The translations under genes and the position numbers were made by a program. The notes under the pieces are model-generated. The model saw only the letters and a program-made list of their open reading frames with translations. It ran no database searches and had not been told where the DNA came from. Positions 35,208 to 41,778 of a stretch of DNA of 64,000 nucleotides are shown piece after piece. Source of the stretch: Hymenobacter convexus (lineage in GTDB: Bacteria; Bacteroidota; Bacteroidia; Cytophagales; Hymenobacteraceae); contig NZ_JAUQON010000002.1 of NCBI RefSeq assembly GCF_030580955.1, forward strand, positions 434,001 through 498,000. The letters run 5' to 3'. Numbering within the stretch: position 1 is the stretch's first letter; each line of letters starts with the position of its first letter.

Positions 35208-36623
35208 ATGACCATTAATACGTTTCGTGTTATGCGCCTGCTGGGCGCCTTCTTGTGTTGTTTGGCATGCGCGCCGGCATCGGCCCGTTTGGCAAATGCC
35301 ACGGCCCACGTGGCCGACGCGCCGGCCCTTGACGGCCTGTGGAAAGGCCAGCTAAAAGTGCCCGGCGGCCAGCTCGAAGTCATCTTCCGCTTCGTGAAAC
35401 TCACTGGCGGCGAATACTTCGCCACCATGGACGTGCCCCTGCAAAAGGTGAGCCGCATGGCCGTGAAAACCGAAGTGAAAGGCGACACCGTGCGCCTGTT
35501 TGCCGAAGAAGCCAACAGCCGCTTCGTGGGCAAAGTATCGGCCGATGGCAAGCAGATGGTGGGCCAGTGGCAGCAGCCCGGCTTCAAAGTGCCCATGACC
35601 TTGGCCTTCAGTCCGCTGCCGGCCATGAACGCCAAGAACGTGCGCCTCACCCCGCCCTATCGCGAAGAAGAAGCCACTTTCAGTAACCTGAGTACCAACA
35701 CCCGTTTGGGCGGGATGCTCACCATTCCGGCCGGCCCGGGCCCGTTCCCGGCCGTGGTGCTGCTCTCCGATGCCGGCCCGCAGGACCGCGACGGCACTGT
35801 GGGCGACTTTGCCCCACTGGGCCTGCTGGCCGACTACCTCACCCGCCGCGGCGTGGCCGTACTGCGCTTCGACGACCGGGGCGTGGGTAAGTCGGGCGGC
35901 ACCCCCGCCGTCACCACCGCTGACCTGGTAAGCGACGCCCAGGCCGGCCTCAACTATCTCCGCACCCGTCCCGAAATCGACTTGGCGCACTTGGGCCTAG
36001 TGGGCCACGGCGAAGGCGGCAACGTGGCCTTGCTGGCCGCCGCGCAGCCGTTGCCACCCGCGTATGTGGTGGCGCTGGCTGCCTATGGCCTGCCCGGCCG
36101 CGACATTGTGGTGCAGCAGCAGGCCACCACCCTGCGCACCCTCGGCACCGAAAACGCGCAGATTGAAGCCGCTACCAAACGCCAGCAGGCCATGCTGGAA
36201 ATCATCCGCCAAACCACCGACAACGCGCAGGCCCAGGCCATCGTGGCCAACATGCTGAAGCAGAACAACGCGGCTATTGATAATGCCACCGCGCAGTCGA
36301 GCGCCGCCGAAATGACTTCGCCGCGCTACCGCTACTTCCTGGCATTCAATCCGGTAGAGAAACTGTCGGCCGTCAGTTGCCCCGTGCTGCTTCTCAACGG
36401 CACCTCCGACCTCACCATCAATGCCGACGCCAATTTGAACGCGCTGAAAAATGGCCTCAGCAAAAACAAAGGCGTAACGGTGAAGAAACTGCAGGGCGTA
36501 AACCACCTCTTCCAGCCCGACCAGACTAAGTGGCCCATCATCAACGGCCAGCCCCAGCCCAACTTCTCGCCTGAAGCCCAGGAAACCATCCGCGAGTGGA
36601 TTGTGGAGCAGGCCAAGAAGTAA
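35208..36623 (+). CDS. Exported alpha/beta hydrolase-fold protein, nucleophile Ser replaced (copy A)
   Basis: A 471-residue exported protein: signal peptide 1-26, an N-terminal beta domain about 40-140 (LDGLWKGQLKVPGGQLEV), then an alpha/beta hydrolase fold about 150-470 with the oxyanion-type loop FDDRGVGKSGG. The nucleophile elbow reads GHGEGG, so the canonical Ser of GHSEGG is Gly (G268). The acid (LLNGTSDLTI) and His (GVNHLFQP) are kept. It therefore lacks the usual catalytic serine. A paralogue with the same change lies at 38887. Downstream, convergent, is a CarboxypepD_reg-like gene that is also duplicated. Function unknown; a binding role or altered chemistry is possible. Confidence 0.88.
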   Translation: MTINTFRVMRLLGAFLCCLACAPASARLANATAHVADAPALDGLWKGQLKVPGGQLEVIFRFVKLTGGEYFATMDVPLQKVSRMAVKTEVKGDTVRLFAEEANSRFVGKVSADGKQMVGQWQQPGFKVPMTLAFSPLPAMNAKNVRLTPPYREEEATFSNLSTNTRLGGMLTIPAGPGPFPAVVLLSDAGPQDRDGTVGDFAPLGLLADYLTRRGVAVLRFDDRGVGKSGGTPAVTTADLVSDAQAGLNYLRTRPEIDLAHLGLVGHGEGGNVALLAAAQPLPPAYVVALAAYGLPGRDIVVQQQATTLRTLGTENAQIEAATKRQQAMLEIIRQTTDNAQAQAIVANMLKQNNAAIDNATAQSSAAEMTSPRYRYFLAFNPVEKLSAVSCPVLLLNGTSDLTINADANLNALKNGLSKNKGVTVKKLQGVNHLFQPDQTKWPIINGQPQPNFSPEAQETIREWIVEQAKK

Positions 36624-36628
36624 GACCG

Positions 36629-36814
36629 CAGATTCTGCAGATTGAACGGATTGCACAGATTCAAACACACGCCGACAACATCGCGCATCGATTAGCCATT
36701 GGCCATAAAAAAGGTCCTGCTTACGAGCAGGACCTTTTTTATGGAAGCATTAGCCGGATACGGCGTCGCTCTTGGAATCTGTACAATCCGCAGAATCCGC
36801 AGAATCCGCGGTTC
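36629..36814. repeat. Intergenic palindrome (CCGCAGATTC family) with nested terminator
   Basis: A left arm of about 38 nt at 36627-36664 and a right arm at 36772-36814 are imperfectly complementary, each built of reiterated GCRGATTCTGC/CGGATTG units. The centre holds a separate perfect terminator hairpin (36707-36740). It fills the gap between convergent genes. Confidence 0.7.
36707..36740 (+). terminator. Bidirectional terminator hairpin
   Basis: AAAAAAGGTCCTGCT (36707-36721), TACG, AGCAGGACCTTTTTT (36726-36740): a perfect 15-bp stem with A/T ends, so it can act in both directions between the convergent hydrolase and CarboxypepD_reg-like genes. Confidence 0.92.
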
Positions 36815-36818
36815 AGAC

Positions 36819-37715
36819 TTACTTAATCATATCAACCTCGGCCTTAATCATGGCGTTGTAGCGGCGGCCCTGGCCGTTGGCCAGTGTGAGCAGGTTCCAG
36901 CCCTTGCCGATGGTGTAGCTCCAGGTGCGGCTTTCCTTGTACTCGAAGGTGGGGCGCATAATCTGGCCGTAGGGCGTGTAGTTGTCCATGAAGTTCGTGG
37001 TGTAGAACTTATCGCCGCCTACAATCCACTCCATGGCCACGAAAAAGCCTTCTTCCGGCGCCGGGATGTTGTAGGTGCTCAGGTCGATGGTGTACCACTC
37101 GCCGCCGCGCGAGGCCGACACGACCACGTTTTCGGTGAGCAGGTCGGTGTTGGGGGCGTTGTAGTTGCCGTCGGCCTTGTAGAGGCGCACGCGGAAAGGC
37201 TCGCGCGGGAAGCCGTTTTCGCCGATGTAGAACGACACTGTCCGCACGTTGCCGAGCTTCTTCTGCTTGTCGTTTTTCACGAAAAAAGCATACTGGCTGC
37301 CCGGCAGGCCCTGAATCATGCCTTCGCCCGGATTGTTTGACTTCGAACCCAGTTCCAGGTTTTTCACCTTGCCGCCTTTCACCGTGAAGCCTTCCAGCTT
37401 CACCTCGCGCTTTTTGAGCTCGATGATGAGGTCTTCGGTGCTGCCGCGCTTGATGAAAAGAGCGGTGCGTTCGTAGCCCAACGTCATCACAATCAGGGAG
37501 TCCTGACTGGTTTTCTCCAGGCCGGCCAGCTGAAAATAGCCATATTCATTGGTAAGGGCACCGGTGCCTTCTTCGCGCAGGCCGATGGAGGCAAAGGGCA
37601 CCGGGTCTTTCGTCTTGGCATCGACGACACGGCCCGTAATGCGGTTTTCCTGGGCCCAGCTTAGCGCCGGCAATAGCATCAAAACCCAAAAAGCGATAAG
37701 AGGTAAGCGTTTCAT
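36819..37715 (-). CDS. CarboxypepD_reg-like secreted protein (copy A)
   Basis: A 298-residue protein: signal peptide 1-21 (LPLIAFWVLMLLPALSWAQ), a carboxypeptidase-regulatory-like beta-sandwich about 25-105 (ITGRVVDAKTKDPVPFASIG, ALTNEYGYFQLAG), then a C-terminal domain of about 190 residues beginning near GMIQGLPGSQYAFFVKNDK and containing GENGFPREPFRVRLYKADGN and NYTPYGQIMRPTFEYKES. That domain looks like a beta jelly roll but I do not recognise a named family. The paralogue at 40366 shares the C-terminal domain very closely while the N-terminal domain has diverged. ATGs at 37718 and 37715 are both possible starts. Neither receptor barrel nor catalytic motif is visible. Confidence 0.86.
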   Translation of the reverse strand: MKRLPLIAFWVLMLLPALSWAQENRITGRVVDAKTKDPVPFASIGLREEGTGALTNEYGYFQLAGLEKTSQDSLIVMTLGYERTALFIKRGSTEDLIIELKKREVKLEGFTVKGGKVKNLELGSKSNNPGEGMIQGLPGSQYAFFVKNDKQKKLGNVRTVSFYIGENGFPREPFRVRLYKADGNYNAPNTDLLTENVVVSASRGGEWYTIDLSTYNIPAPEEGFFVAMEWIVGGDKFYTTNFMDNYTPYGQIMRPTFEYKESRTWSYTIGKGWNLLTLANGQGRRYNAMIKAEVDMIK

Positions 37716-37878
37716 CATTGCCAAATATAAGATAATGGGGGGCGACTGGCAAATTTACAAATTCTGAGCCAGACTATCATCAATGCTATTGACTGAGCGT
37801 AATAATCGCGCGGCTGAATGCAAAATGAATTTAACCAATTAACGCCAAAAAATTGCTTTTATTACTACAAAAATAAGC

Positions 37879-37925
37879 GTTGGGCCATTTTCTTGTATGG
37901 CCCAACAGCGCCAAATTATTGGCGC
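37879..37925. promoter_or_regulatory. Two tandem hairpins in a divergent AT-rich intergenic region
   Basis: GTTGGGCCAT (37879-37888), 8-nt loop, ATGGCCCAAC (37897-37906), then directly GCGCCAA (37908-37914), ATTA, TTGGCGC (37919-37925). The gap 37716-38004 has no gene and divides the divergent CarboxypepD_reg-like and OmpA genes. The second hairpin is not followed by a T run, so these may be operators or an RNA leader structure of the OmpA gene. Confidence 0.5.
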
Positions 37926-38004
37926 GATTTCTAAAAAAAATAACATAGTTGGCCTGCGTGCGTAATGCAGCCCGCTCCCATTCCTAACCCCATCCTTCCC
38001 GTTC

Positions 38005-38625
38005 ATGAAAAAATCCCTCCTTTCGCTGTTGGCCGCTACGGCGTTGCTGGCAAGCTGTGAAACCAAACACTCCGAAACCAAAGACCAACTCGCCGAAGCC
38101 GGCCAGGACACCGCCGTGATGGCGCGCGACGGTAGCAGGACCGTGGCCGATGCCGCGGCCGGCGCCGCCAACGCGGCCGACAATGCCTGGGACCTGACCA
38201 AGGCCAAACTGACCGACGTGAAGTTCAAGGAAATTACGCTGCCCGGCGTAAGCGTGCGCGGCGACAGCACCTACAACGTGTACAGCGTGGACGAGAAAAT
38301 CTTGTTCGACACCGATAAGTCGGAAATTAAGCCCAGCGCCGCCGATGCCCTGAAGCAAATCACGGGCTCCATTGGCCAGCGCTACGGCACCAGCCAGGTG
38401 CGCGTGATGGGCTTTGCCGACTCGCGCGGCGACAAAGACTACAACAAGGACCTGAGCGAGAAGCGCGCCGAGGCCGTGAAAAACTACCTCGTGGCCAACG
38501 GCAGCATCGACGCCGGCCGCGTGAGCGTGGAGCCCATGGGCGAGGCCATGCCCGCCGCCAGCAACGCCACCGCCGCCGGCCGCCAGGAGAATCGGCGCGT
38601 TGAAATCGCGGTGCGCACCAAGTAA
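38005..38625 (+). CDS. OmpA-family lipoprotein
   Basis: A 206-residue protein. The lipobox LLASC (C18) makes it a lipoprotein; a helical, Ala-rich region (25-70, VADAAAGAANAADNAWDL) follows; the C-terminal OmpA-like peptidoglycan-binding domain is at about 92-204 (DEKILFDTDKSEIKPSAADA, GFADSRGDKDYNKDLSEKRA, ENRRVEIAV). It should tether the outer membrane to peptidoglycan. A strong terminator follows. It stands alone between the two copies of the duplicated hydrolase/CarboxypepD_reg-like pair, and nothing in it suggests it belongs to that pair. Confidence 0.93.
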   Translation: MKKSLLSLLAATALLASCETKHSETKDQLAEAGQDTAVMARDGSRTVADAAAGAANAADNAWDLTKAKLTDVKFKEITLPGVSVRGDSTYNVYSVDEKILFDTDKSEIKPSAADALKQITGSIGQRYGTSQVRVMGFADSRGDKDYNKDLSEKRAEAVKNYLVANGSIDAGRVSVEPMGEAMPAASNATAAGRQENRRVEIAVRTK

Positions 38626-38652
38626 GCCGGTGCTATTCGTTTGCCGCCTGTT

Positions 38653-38683
38653 GGGCCCGGCCGTGTTCACGGCCGGGCCTTTT
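38653..38683 (+). terminator. Rho-independent terminator after the OmpA gene
   Basis: GGCCCGGCCGTG (38654-38665), TT, CACGGCCGGGCC (38668-38679), TTTT. A perfect 12-bp stem with a 2-nt loop and T tail. Confidence 0.93.
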
Positions 38684-38844
38684 GCATGGTTGCCCAGGCC
38701 CCTGGCCCAATGCAAGGGAGCCACTGGCGAAAGTAAATTAATAATAGCTAATACTGAATAAGGCCAATAATTTTGCGACCTTGCTGAACCATAGGTTGGC
38801 ACAATGCGGCCAGCGTCAATTTTCTGGCGTCTGCAGTTGTTGCT

Positions 38845-38852
38845 TATCTTTC
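38845..38852 (+). promoter_or_regulatory. Putative -7 promoter box of the second hydrolase gene
   Basis: TATCTTTC (7/8 match to TAnnTTTG), 34 nt before the ATG, inside the 16-mer shared with the copy A promoter. A perfect TAATTTTG at 38768-38775 is a possible alternative but would leave a leader of about 105 nt. Confidence 0.5.
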
Positions 38853-38886
38853 GGGTGCCATAGATGGATTTGTATCAAGGACGAGA

Positions 38887-40284
38887 ATGAAAAGATGTTT
38901 ACTGGGAGTGCTGTTGCTGCTGGGCATGATGGGGCCTGCATGGGCCAAAGTGCCGGGCGCTCCTACCGAAGAAGCCCTCCCGCTGGGCGGGCTATGGAAA
39001 GGCAAACTGCCGCTACTGGGCGGGCAGTTGGACGTGACCATCAGCGTGGTGCCGTTGGCTAATGGCCGGTTCTTTGCCGCCCTGGATGTGCCCGCGCAGA
39101 AAGTGAGCCGCATGGTGACGGAGCTGACCGTGCGTGGCGACTCGGTGCTGATGCGCATGCCGGGCGCCGACAGCCGCTACGCCGCCCGCTTCGACCGCAC
39201 CAAGCGCGAGCTGAACGGCACCTGGACGCAGGGCCGGGAAAAGTCGCCGGTGCGTCTCTATTATTTCCCCATGCCTACCGTCGCCGGGCCGGGCACACGC
39301 CTCACCCCGCCGTATCGGGAAGAGGAAGTAACCTTTAACAACCCCGTGGGCCGGCTGAACTTGGCCGGCACTTTCACGGTGCCGCCTGGCAAGGGGCCGT
39401 TTCCAGCCGTGGTGCTGGTGAGCGACGTGGGCGCCCAGGACCGGGAAGGCACCGTGGGCGACTACCACCTGATGGGCTCGCTGGCCGACTACCTGACCCG
39501 GCGCGGCATTGCCGTGCTGCGCTACGACGACCGGGGCGTGGGCAAATCGGGCGGCAACACGGCCACGGCCACCACCGCCATGTTGGTGAGCGACGTGCAG
39601 GCGGGCCTGAATTTCCTGCGCTCACAGCTCGAAATCAACATCAACCGCATCGGCGTCATTGGCCACGGCGAGGGCGCCAATGTGGCCCTGCTGGCTGCTG
39701 GCAAGCCCTTGCCACCGGCGTTCGTGGTGTCGTTGGCTGGCTACGGCCTCACCGGCGAGCAAACCCTGCTGCAGCAACTGGTGGATGAGCAGCGTGCCCA
39801 AAAAATAGACCCCGTCAAGGTACAGGCCGCCTACGAGCGCCAGCGCACCATGTACGACATCATGCGCCAGACCGGCGCCCCGCAGGCCCAGGCCATTGTG
39901 GCCAACATGATGCGCCAGGACCAACCCACCCTCGATGCCAAAGCAGCGCAGGCCCAAGCGGCCCAGCTCCTCACGCCGTGGCGGACCTTCTTTTTATCGT
40001 TCGACCCCATCGATGAACTCGACGAGGTGCGCTGCCCGGTGCTGCTACTCAGCGGTACCAACGACCTGCAGGCACCGGCTGAACTGCACCTCACCGCCCT
40101 GGAAAGAGAGCTGAAAAGCATCAATCGCGGCACCGTCTCGAAGCGCCTGCCCGGCGTAAACCACCTCTTTCAGCCCCCCAAAACGGAGTGGACGCTGATG
40201 AATGGCGAGATGATGCCCTTGTTTTCGCCGGTGGCGCTGGAAACCATTCGTGAGTGGATTGTGGGCCTGGGCGTGAAGAAGTGA
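38887..40284 (+). CDS. Exported alpha/beta hydrolase-fold protein, nucleophile Ser replaced (copy B)
   Basis: A 465-residue paralogue of the protein at 35208, with the same layout: signal peptide 1-20 (LLGVLLLLGMMGPAWAK), N-terminal beta domain (LGGLWKGKLPLLGGQLDV) and hydrolase fold (YDDRGVGKSGGN). The elbow reads GHGEGA, so the nucleophile Ser is again Gly (G261), while the acid (LLSGTNDLQAP) and His (PGVNHLFQPP) remain. The identical loss in both paralogues means the change predates the duplication or is required for function. It converges with a CarboxypepD_reg-like gene, exactly as copy A does. Confidence 0.88.
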   Translation: MKRCLLGVLLLLGMMGPAWAKVPGAPTEEALPLGGLWKGKLPLLGGQLDVTISVVPLANGRFFAALDVPAQKVSRMVTELTVRGDSVLMRMPGADSRYAARFDRTKRELNGTWTQGREKSPVRLYYFPMPTVAGPGTRLTPPYREEEVTFNNPVGRLNLAGTFTVPPGKGPFPAVVLVSDVGAQDREGTVGDYHLMGSLADYLTRRGIAVLRYDDRGVGKSGGNTATATTAMLVSDVQAGLNFLRSQLEININRIGVIGHGEGANVALLAAGKPLPPAFVVSLAGYGLTGEQTLLQQLVDEQRAQKIDPVKVQAAYERQRTMYDIMRQTGAPQAQAIVANMMRQDQPTLDAKAAQAQAAQLLTPWRTFFLSFDPIDELDEVRCPVLLLSGTNDLQAPAELHLTALERELKSINRGTVSKRLPGVNHLFQPPKTEWTLMNGEMMPLFSPVALETIREWIVGLGVKK

Positions 40285-40306
40285 GGATTGGCATTGTGAG
40301 GAGGCA

Positions 40307-40344
40307 CGCCGGTCATTGCGAGCGCAGCGAAGCAATGACCGGCG
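40307..40344. repeat. Solo REP-like element, copy 4
   Basis: CGCCGGTCATTGC (40307-40319), core GAGCGCAGCGAA, GCAATGACCGGCG (40332-40344). Perfect 13-bp arms. It lies between the convergent copy B genes and may stop transcription from both. Confidence 0.88.
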
Positions 40345-40365
40345 TCTGCCTGCTGCCACAACCCC

Positions 40366-41265
40366 TTACTTAATCATGTCGACCTCGGCCTTAATCATGG
40401 CGTTGTAGCGCAGGCCCTGGCCGTTGGAGGCGGTGATAAGGCTCCAGCCCTTGCCGATGGAGTAGTTCCAGGTGCGGCTTTCCTTGAATTCGAAGGTGGG
40501 GCGCATAATCTGGCCGTAGGGCGTGTAGTCGTCCATGAAGTTGGTGGCGAAGAACTTATCGCCGCTCACCACCCATTCCATGGCCACGAAAAAGCCTTCT
40601 TCCGGCGCCGTGATATTATAAGGAGTGAGGTCGACGGTGTACCACTGGCCGCCCTGGGGGGCCGAGACCACCACGTTTTCGGTGAGCAGGTCGGTGTTGG
40701 GGGCGTTGTAGTTGCCGTCGGCCTTGTAGAGGCGCACGCGGAAGGGCTCGCGCGGGAAGCCGTTTTCGCCGATGTAGAACGACACCGTCCGCACGTTGCC
40801 GAGGCGCTTTTTCTTGTCATTCTTCACGAAAAAGGCGTACTGGCTGCCCGGCAAGCCCTGAATCATGCCTTCGCCGGGATTATCGGACTTGGCGCCGAGG
40901 CCCAGGTTTTTCACCTTGCCGCCCTTCACCGTCACGTTGCCGAGCTCGACGGCCCGCTTGGGCACTTCGATGGTGATGTTGGCCACGGCCACGCCCCGCT
41001 TCACCAGCACGGCCCGGCGGGCATAGCCCAGCGCGACGACCACCAGCGAGTCGGCCGGGTTTTGGGTGGGGGCCGGCACGATGAAGATGCCGTGTTCGTT
41101 GCTGAGCGCCCCGATTTGTTCGTTTTTCAAGCCAATGGACGAAAACGGCAGCGGCTCTTTGGTGTCTTTATCAACGATTACCCCTTTAATCTGAACCTGC
41201 TGTGCCCAGCTTGTGGTGGTTGATAAAGCTATAAATAATGCTAATAGAAGTAGGCGTGTGCACAT
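40366..41265 (-). CDS. CarboxypepD_reg-like secreted protein (copy B)
   Basis: A 299-residue paralogue of the gene ending at 36819. Signal peptide 1-21 (LLLLALFIALSTTTSWAQ), CarboxypepD_reg-like domain about 25-105 (IKGVIVDKDTKEPLPFSSIG), then the conserved C-terminal domain (GMIQGLPGSQYAFFVKNDK, NYNAPNTDLLTENVVVSA, YTPYGQIMRPTFEFKES). The C-terminal domain is nearly identical to copy A, and a 134-bp stretch of DNA (40670-40803) differs from it at only two positions, whereas the N-terminal domain differs widely. This is the mark of gene conversion or selection. The function is unknown. Confidence 0.86.
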   Translation of the reverse strand: MCTRLLLLALFIALSTTTSWAQQVQIKGVIVDKDTKEPLPFSSIGLKNEQIGALSNEHGIFIVPAPTQNPADSLVVVALGYARRAVLVKRGVAVANITIEVPKRAVELGNVTVKGGKVKNLGLGAKSDNPGEGMIQGLPGSQYAFFVKNDKKKRLGNVRTVSFYIGENGFPREPFRVRLYKADGNYNAPNTDLLTENVVVSAPQGGQWYTVDLTPYNITAPEEGFFVAMEWVVSGDKFFATNFMDDYTPYGQIMRPTFEFKESRTWNYSIGKGWSLITASNGQGLRYNAMIKAEVDMIK

Positions 41266-41441
41266 AGGACGCGTGATAGAACGAACAAAATTACAAATTC
41301 GAGCGCGGAAAGTTATTAGAAATTTTTAGGACATCCAACCATTGCCAAAAAGCTGAGGCTTAAATGGCATAAAAACGAGGTGTTAGCTGCGCATTTGGCG
41401 GCGGTCAAAAAATCTTGCCAGCCAAAAAGCTTTTGCGGTCG

Positions 41442-41449
41442 TACCTTTG
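41442..41449 (+). promoter_or_regulatory. -7 promoter box of feoAB
   Basis: TACCTTTG, an exact TAnnTTTG match, 41 nt before the feoA start. No convincing -33 element at standard spacing and no clear Fur or DtxR box is visible around it. Confidence 0.65.
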
Positions 41450-41490
41450 TTTGTATTCTTTCTAAATAAGCTCCTACGCCCTTCCCGCCC

Positions 41491-41769
41491 GTGGCCCTCT
41501 TCCGTCGTTCTGCGCCCAAACCTGTTGCCACCGCCAATGCCCGGCGCTCGGCCCAAGACCTGCGCGTGGGCGAAGCCGGCACCATCTGTTGCCTCGAAGA
41601 CCCTGAAATGGCGCTAAAACTGTTGGAGATGGGCTGCGTGCCCGGCGTGCAGGTGCGCCTGAGTGGCCGCGCGCCCCTCGGCGACCCGCTGATGCTCGTG
41701 CTCGGCGACCAGGAATACACCCTCTCGGTGCGGGCCAGCGAGGCCGCCACCATTATGCTGAAAGAATAG
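41491..41769 (+). CDS. feoA: Ferrous iron transport protein A
   Basis: A 92-residue FeoA, an SH3-like cytoplasmic partner of FeoB. Motifs: SAQDLRVGEAGTICCLED, LLEMGCVPGVQVRLSGRAPL and DPLMLVLGDQEYTLSVRASEA. The start is a GTG at 41491; no ATG is available upstream. It lies 9 bp before feoB, so the two are one operon under the TACCTTTG promoter. Confidence 0.94.
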   Translation: MALFRRSAPKPVATANARRSAQDLRVGEAGTICCLEDPEMALKLLEMGCVPGVQVRLSGRAPLGDPLMLVLGDQEYTLSVRASEAATIMLKE

Positions 41770-41778
41770 AAGTAACGG

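Noticed and set aside
41266-41490. TTAGAAATTTTTAGG before feoA as a copy of the receptor operator
   Set aside because: The second half is TTAGG rather than TCTAA, so it is not a dyad of the same type.
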